In this document: positions 5,815 to 6,163 of the stretch, piece after piece | How positions within the stretch are numbered: position 1 is the first letter of the stretch | Layout: every line of letters begins with the position of its first letter | From: Clostridia bacterium | Lineage (GTDB): Bacteria > Bacillota > Clostridia > Oscillospirales > Acutalibacteraceae | DNA: 6,163 bases | Assembly (NCBI GenBank): GCA_900754145.1 | Contig: CAAEBW010000054.1 | Coordinates: forward strand, 1-6,163 | Direction: 5' to 3' | Notes under the pieces: model-generated | Told to the model about the DNA's origin: nothing | The model's input: the letters and a program-made list of their open reading frames with translations, nothing else | Database searches by the model: none | Made by a program: the position numbers and the translations under genes

Positions 5815-6163
5815 ATGCCTATTAAAATACCTAACGATTTACCCGCGGTTAAAACCCTTAACAACGAAAATATCTTCGTTATGACCGAAAAAAGGGCTAT
5901 AACGCAGGATATTCGCCCGCTTAAAATACTGCTCCTTAACCTTATGCCTAAAAAGATTGAGACCGAGACACAGCTCTCCCGGCTTCTCGGCAATTCACCG
6001 CTGCAGGTCGATTTGGAGCTTATCCACACCAAGAGCCACCGCTCCAAAAACACCTCGGCGGAGCATCTTTTCACCTTTTACAAGACCTTTGAGGAGGTGA
6101 AAAGCCGCACCTTTGACGGCATGATAATAACGGGTGCGCCTGTTGAGCTACTCGAGTTTGAAG
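5815..6163 (+). CDS. metA: Homoserine O-acetyltransferase (MetA family), 5' part
   Basis: The first 116 codons of a MetA-family homoserine O-acyltransferase, running off the window; about 190 residues, including the catalytic Cys and His/Glu, are missing. The start [12 protein letters not shown] (1-12), [20 protein letters not shown] (33-52), [11 protein letters not shown] (60-70) and [11 protein letters not shown] (101-111) match the family, and no indel is needed to keep E. coli numbering to residue 111. MetA activates homoserine with an acyl-CoA, the first committed step of methionine synthesis. Residue 111 is Glu (codon 6145-6147); Glu here marks acetyl-CoA users such as the Bacillus cereus enzyme, while E. 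coli has Gly and uses succinyl-CoA. Acetyl transfer also matches the adjacent O-acetylhomoserine sulfhydrylase. The ribosome site is imperfect (AAAGGGCGG, 5798-5806), 8 nt before the ATG, so translational coupling to metY is likely. Confidence 0.93.
   Translation, partial: MPIKIPNDLPAVKTLNNENIFVMTEKRAITQDIRPLKILLLNLMPKKIETETQLSRLLGNSPLQVDLELIHTKSHRSKNTSAEHLFTFYKTFEEVKSRTFDGMIITGAPVELLEFE

Noticed and set aside
5505..6074. 189-codon open frame on the minus strand across the metY-metA junction
   Set aside because: It is antisense to two well-supported genes, has a serine/leucine-rich composition typical of reverse-strand shadows, and has no recognisable domain.

Overview
The window is a tightly packed, all-plus-strand stretch of mostly housekeeping genes: minD-like ATPase, mgsA-like gene, hisS, aspS, metY and the 5' part of metA. 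It looks like a Gram-positive anaerobe of the class Clostridia, probably the Oscillospiraceae/Ruminococcaceae group. The reasons are the HisRS with a cysteine-pair-rich insertion, the Clostridia-like AspRS N-domain, the minD-mgsA adjacency (a remnant of the mre/min/rodA/mgsA neighbourhood), a consensus sigma-A-type promoter and purine-rich ribosome binding sites. This lineage call is inference from protein style and gene order, not from a search.

Layout. Positions 1-169 are non-coding. They hold a GC-rich perfect inverted repeat (8-28), then an A-rich tract leading into a near-consensus promoter with an extended -10 (107-135), which would start transcription about 28 nt before the minD-like gene. 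The minD-like gene (170-901) and mgsA-like gene (915-1319) are 13 nt apart, and hisS (1339-2646) follows 19 nt later. A 57-nt gap carries a GC hairpin with an imperfect U-tract (possible partial terminator) and a ribosome binding site that selects a TTG start for aspS (2704-4488). metY (4510-5799) starts 21 nt after aspS, and metA (5815 to beyond the window edge) 15 nt after metY. No RNA genes, insertion sequences, CRISPR arrays or riboswitches are visible.

How the genes work together. hisS and aspS charge tRNA-His and tRNA-Asp. metA and metY make two consecutive steps of methionine synthesis: homoserine is acylated by MetA, and the O-acylhomoserine is sulfhydrylated by MetY to homocysteine. 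MetA carries Glu at residue 111, the position that discriminates acetyl- from succinyl-transferring enzymes, and this matches a partner that uses O-acetylhomoserine. The met genes seem to ride on the synthetase transcript with no leader of their own.

The part most worth a second look is the first gene pair. The MgsA homologue keeps the fold and length of methylglyoxal synthase but has lost the catalytic aspartate of the GGDQQ motif (Ala here), the active-site histidine of PH(D/E)PD (Asn here) and two phosphate-pocket residues. The MinD homologue is short, has a reduced C-terminal membrane-targeting tail and has no minE or minC beside it. Nothing else suggests a novel system; the rest reads as ordinary core metabolism.
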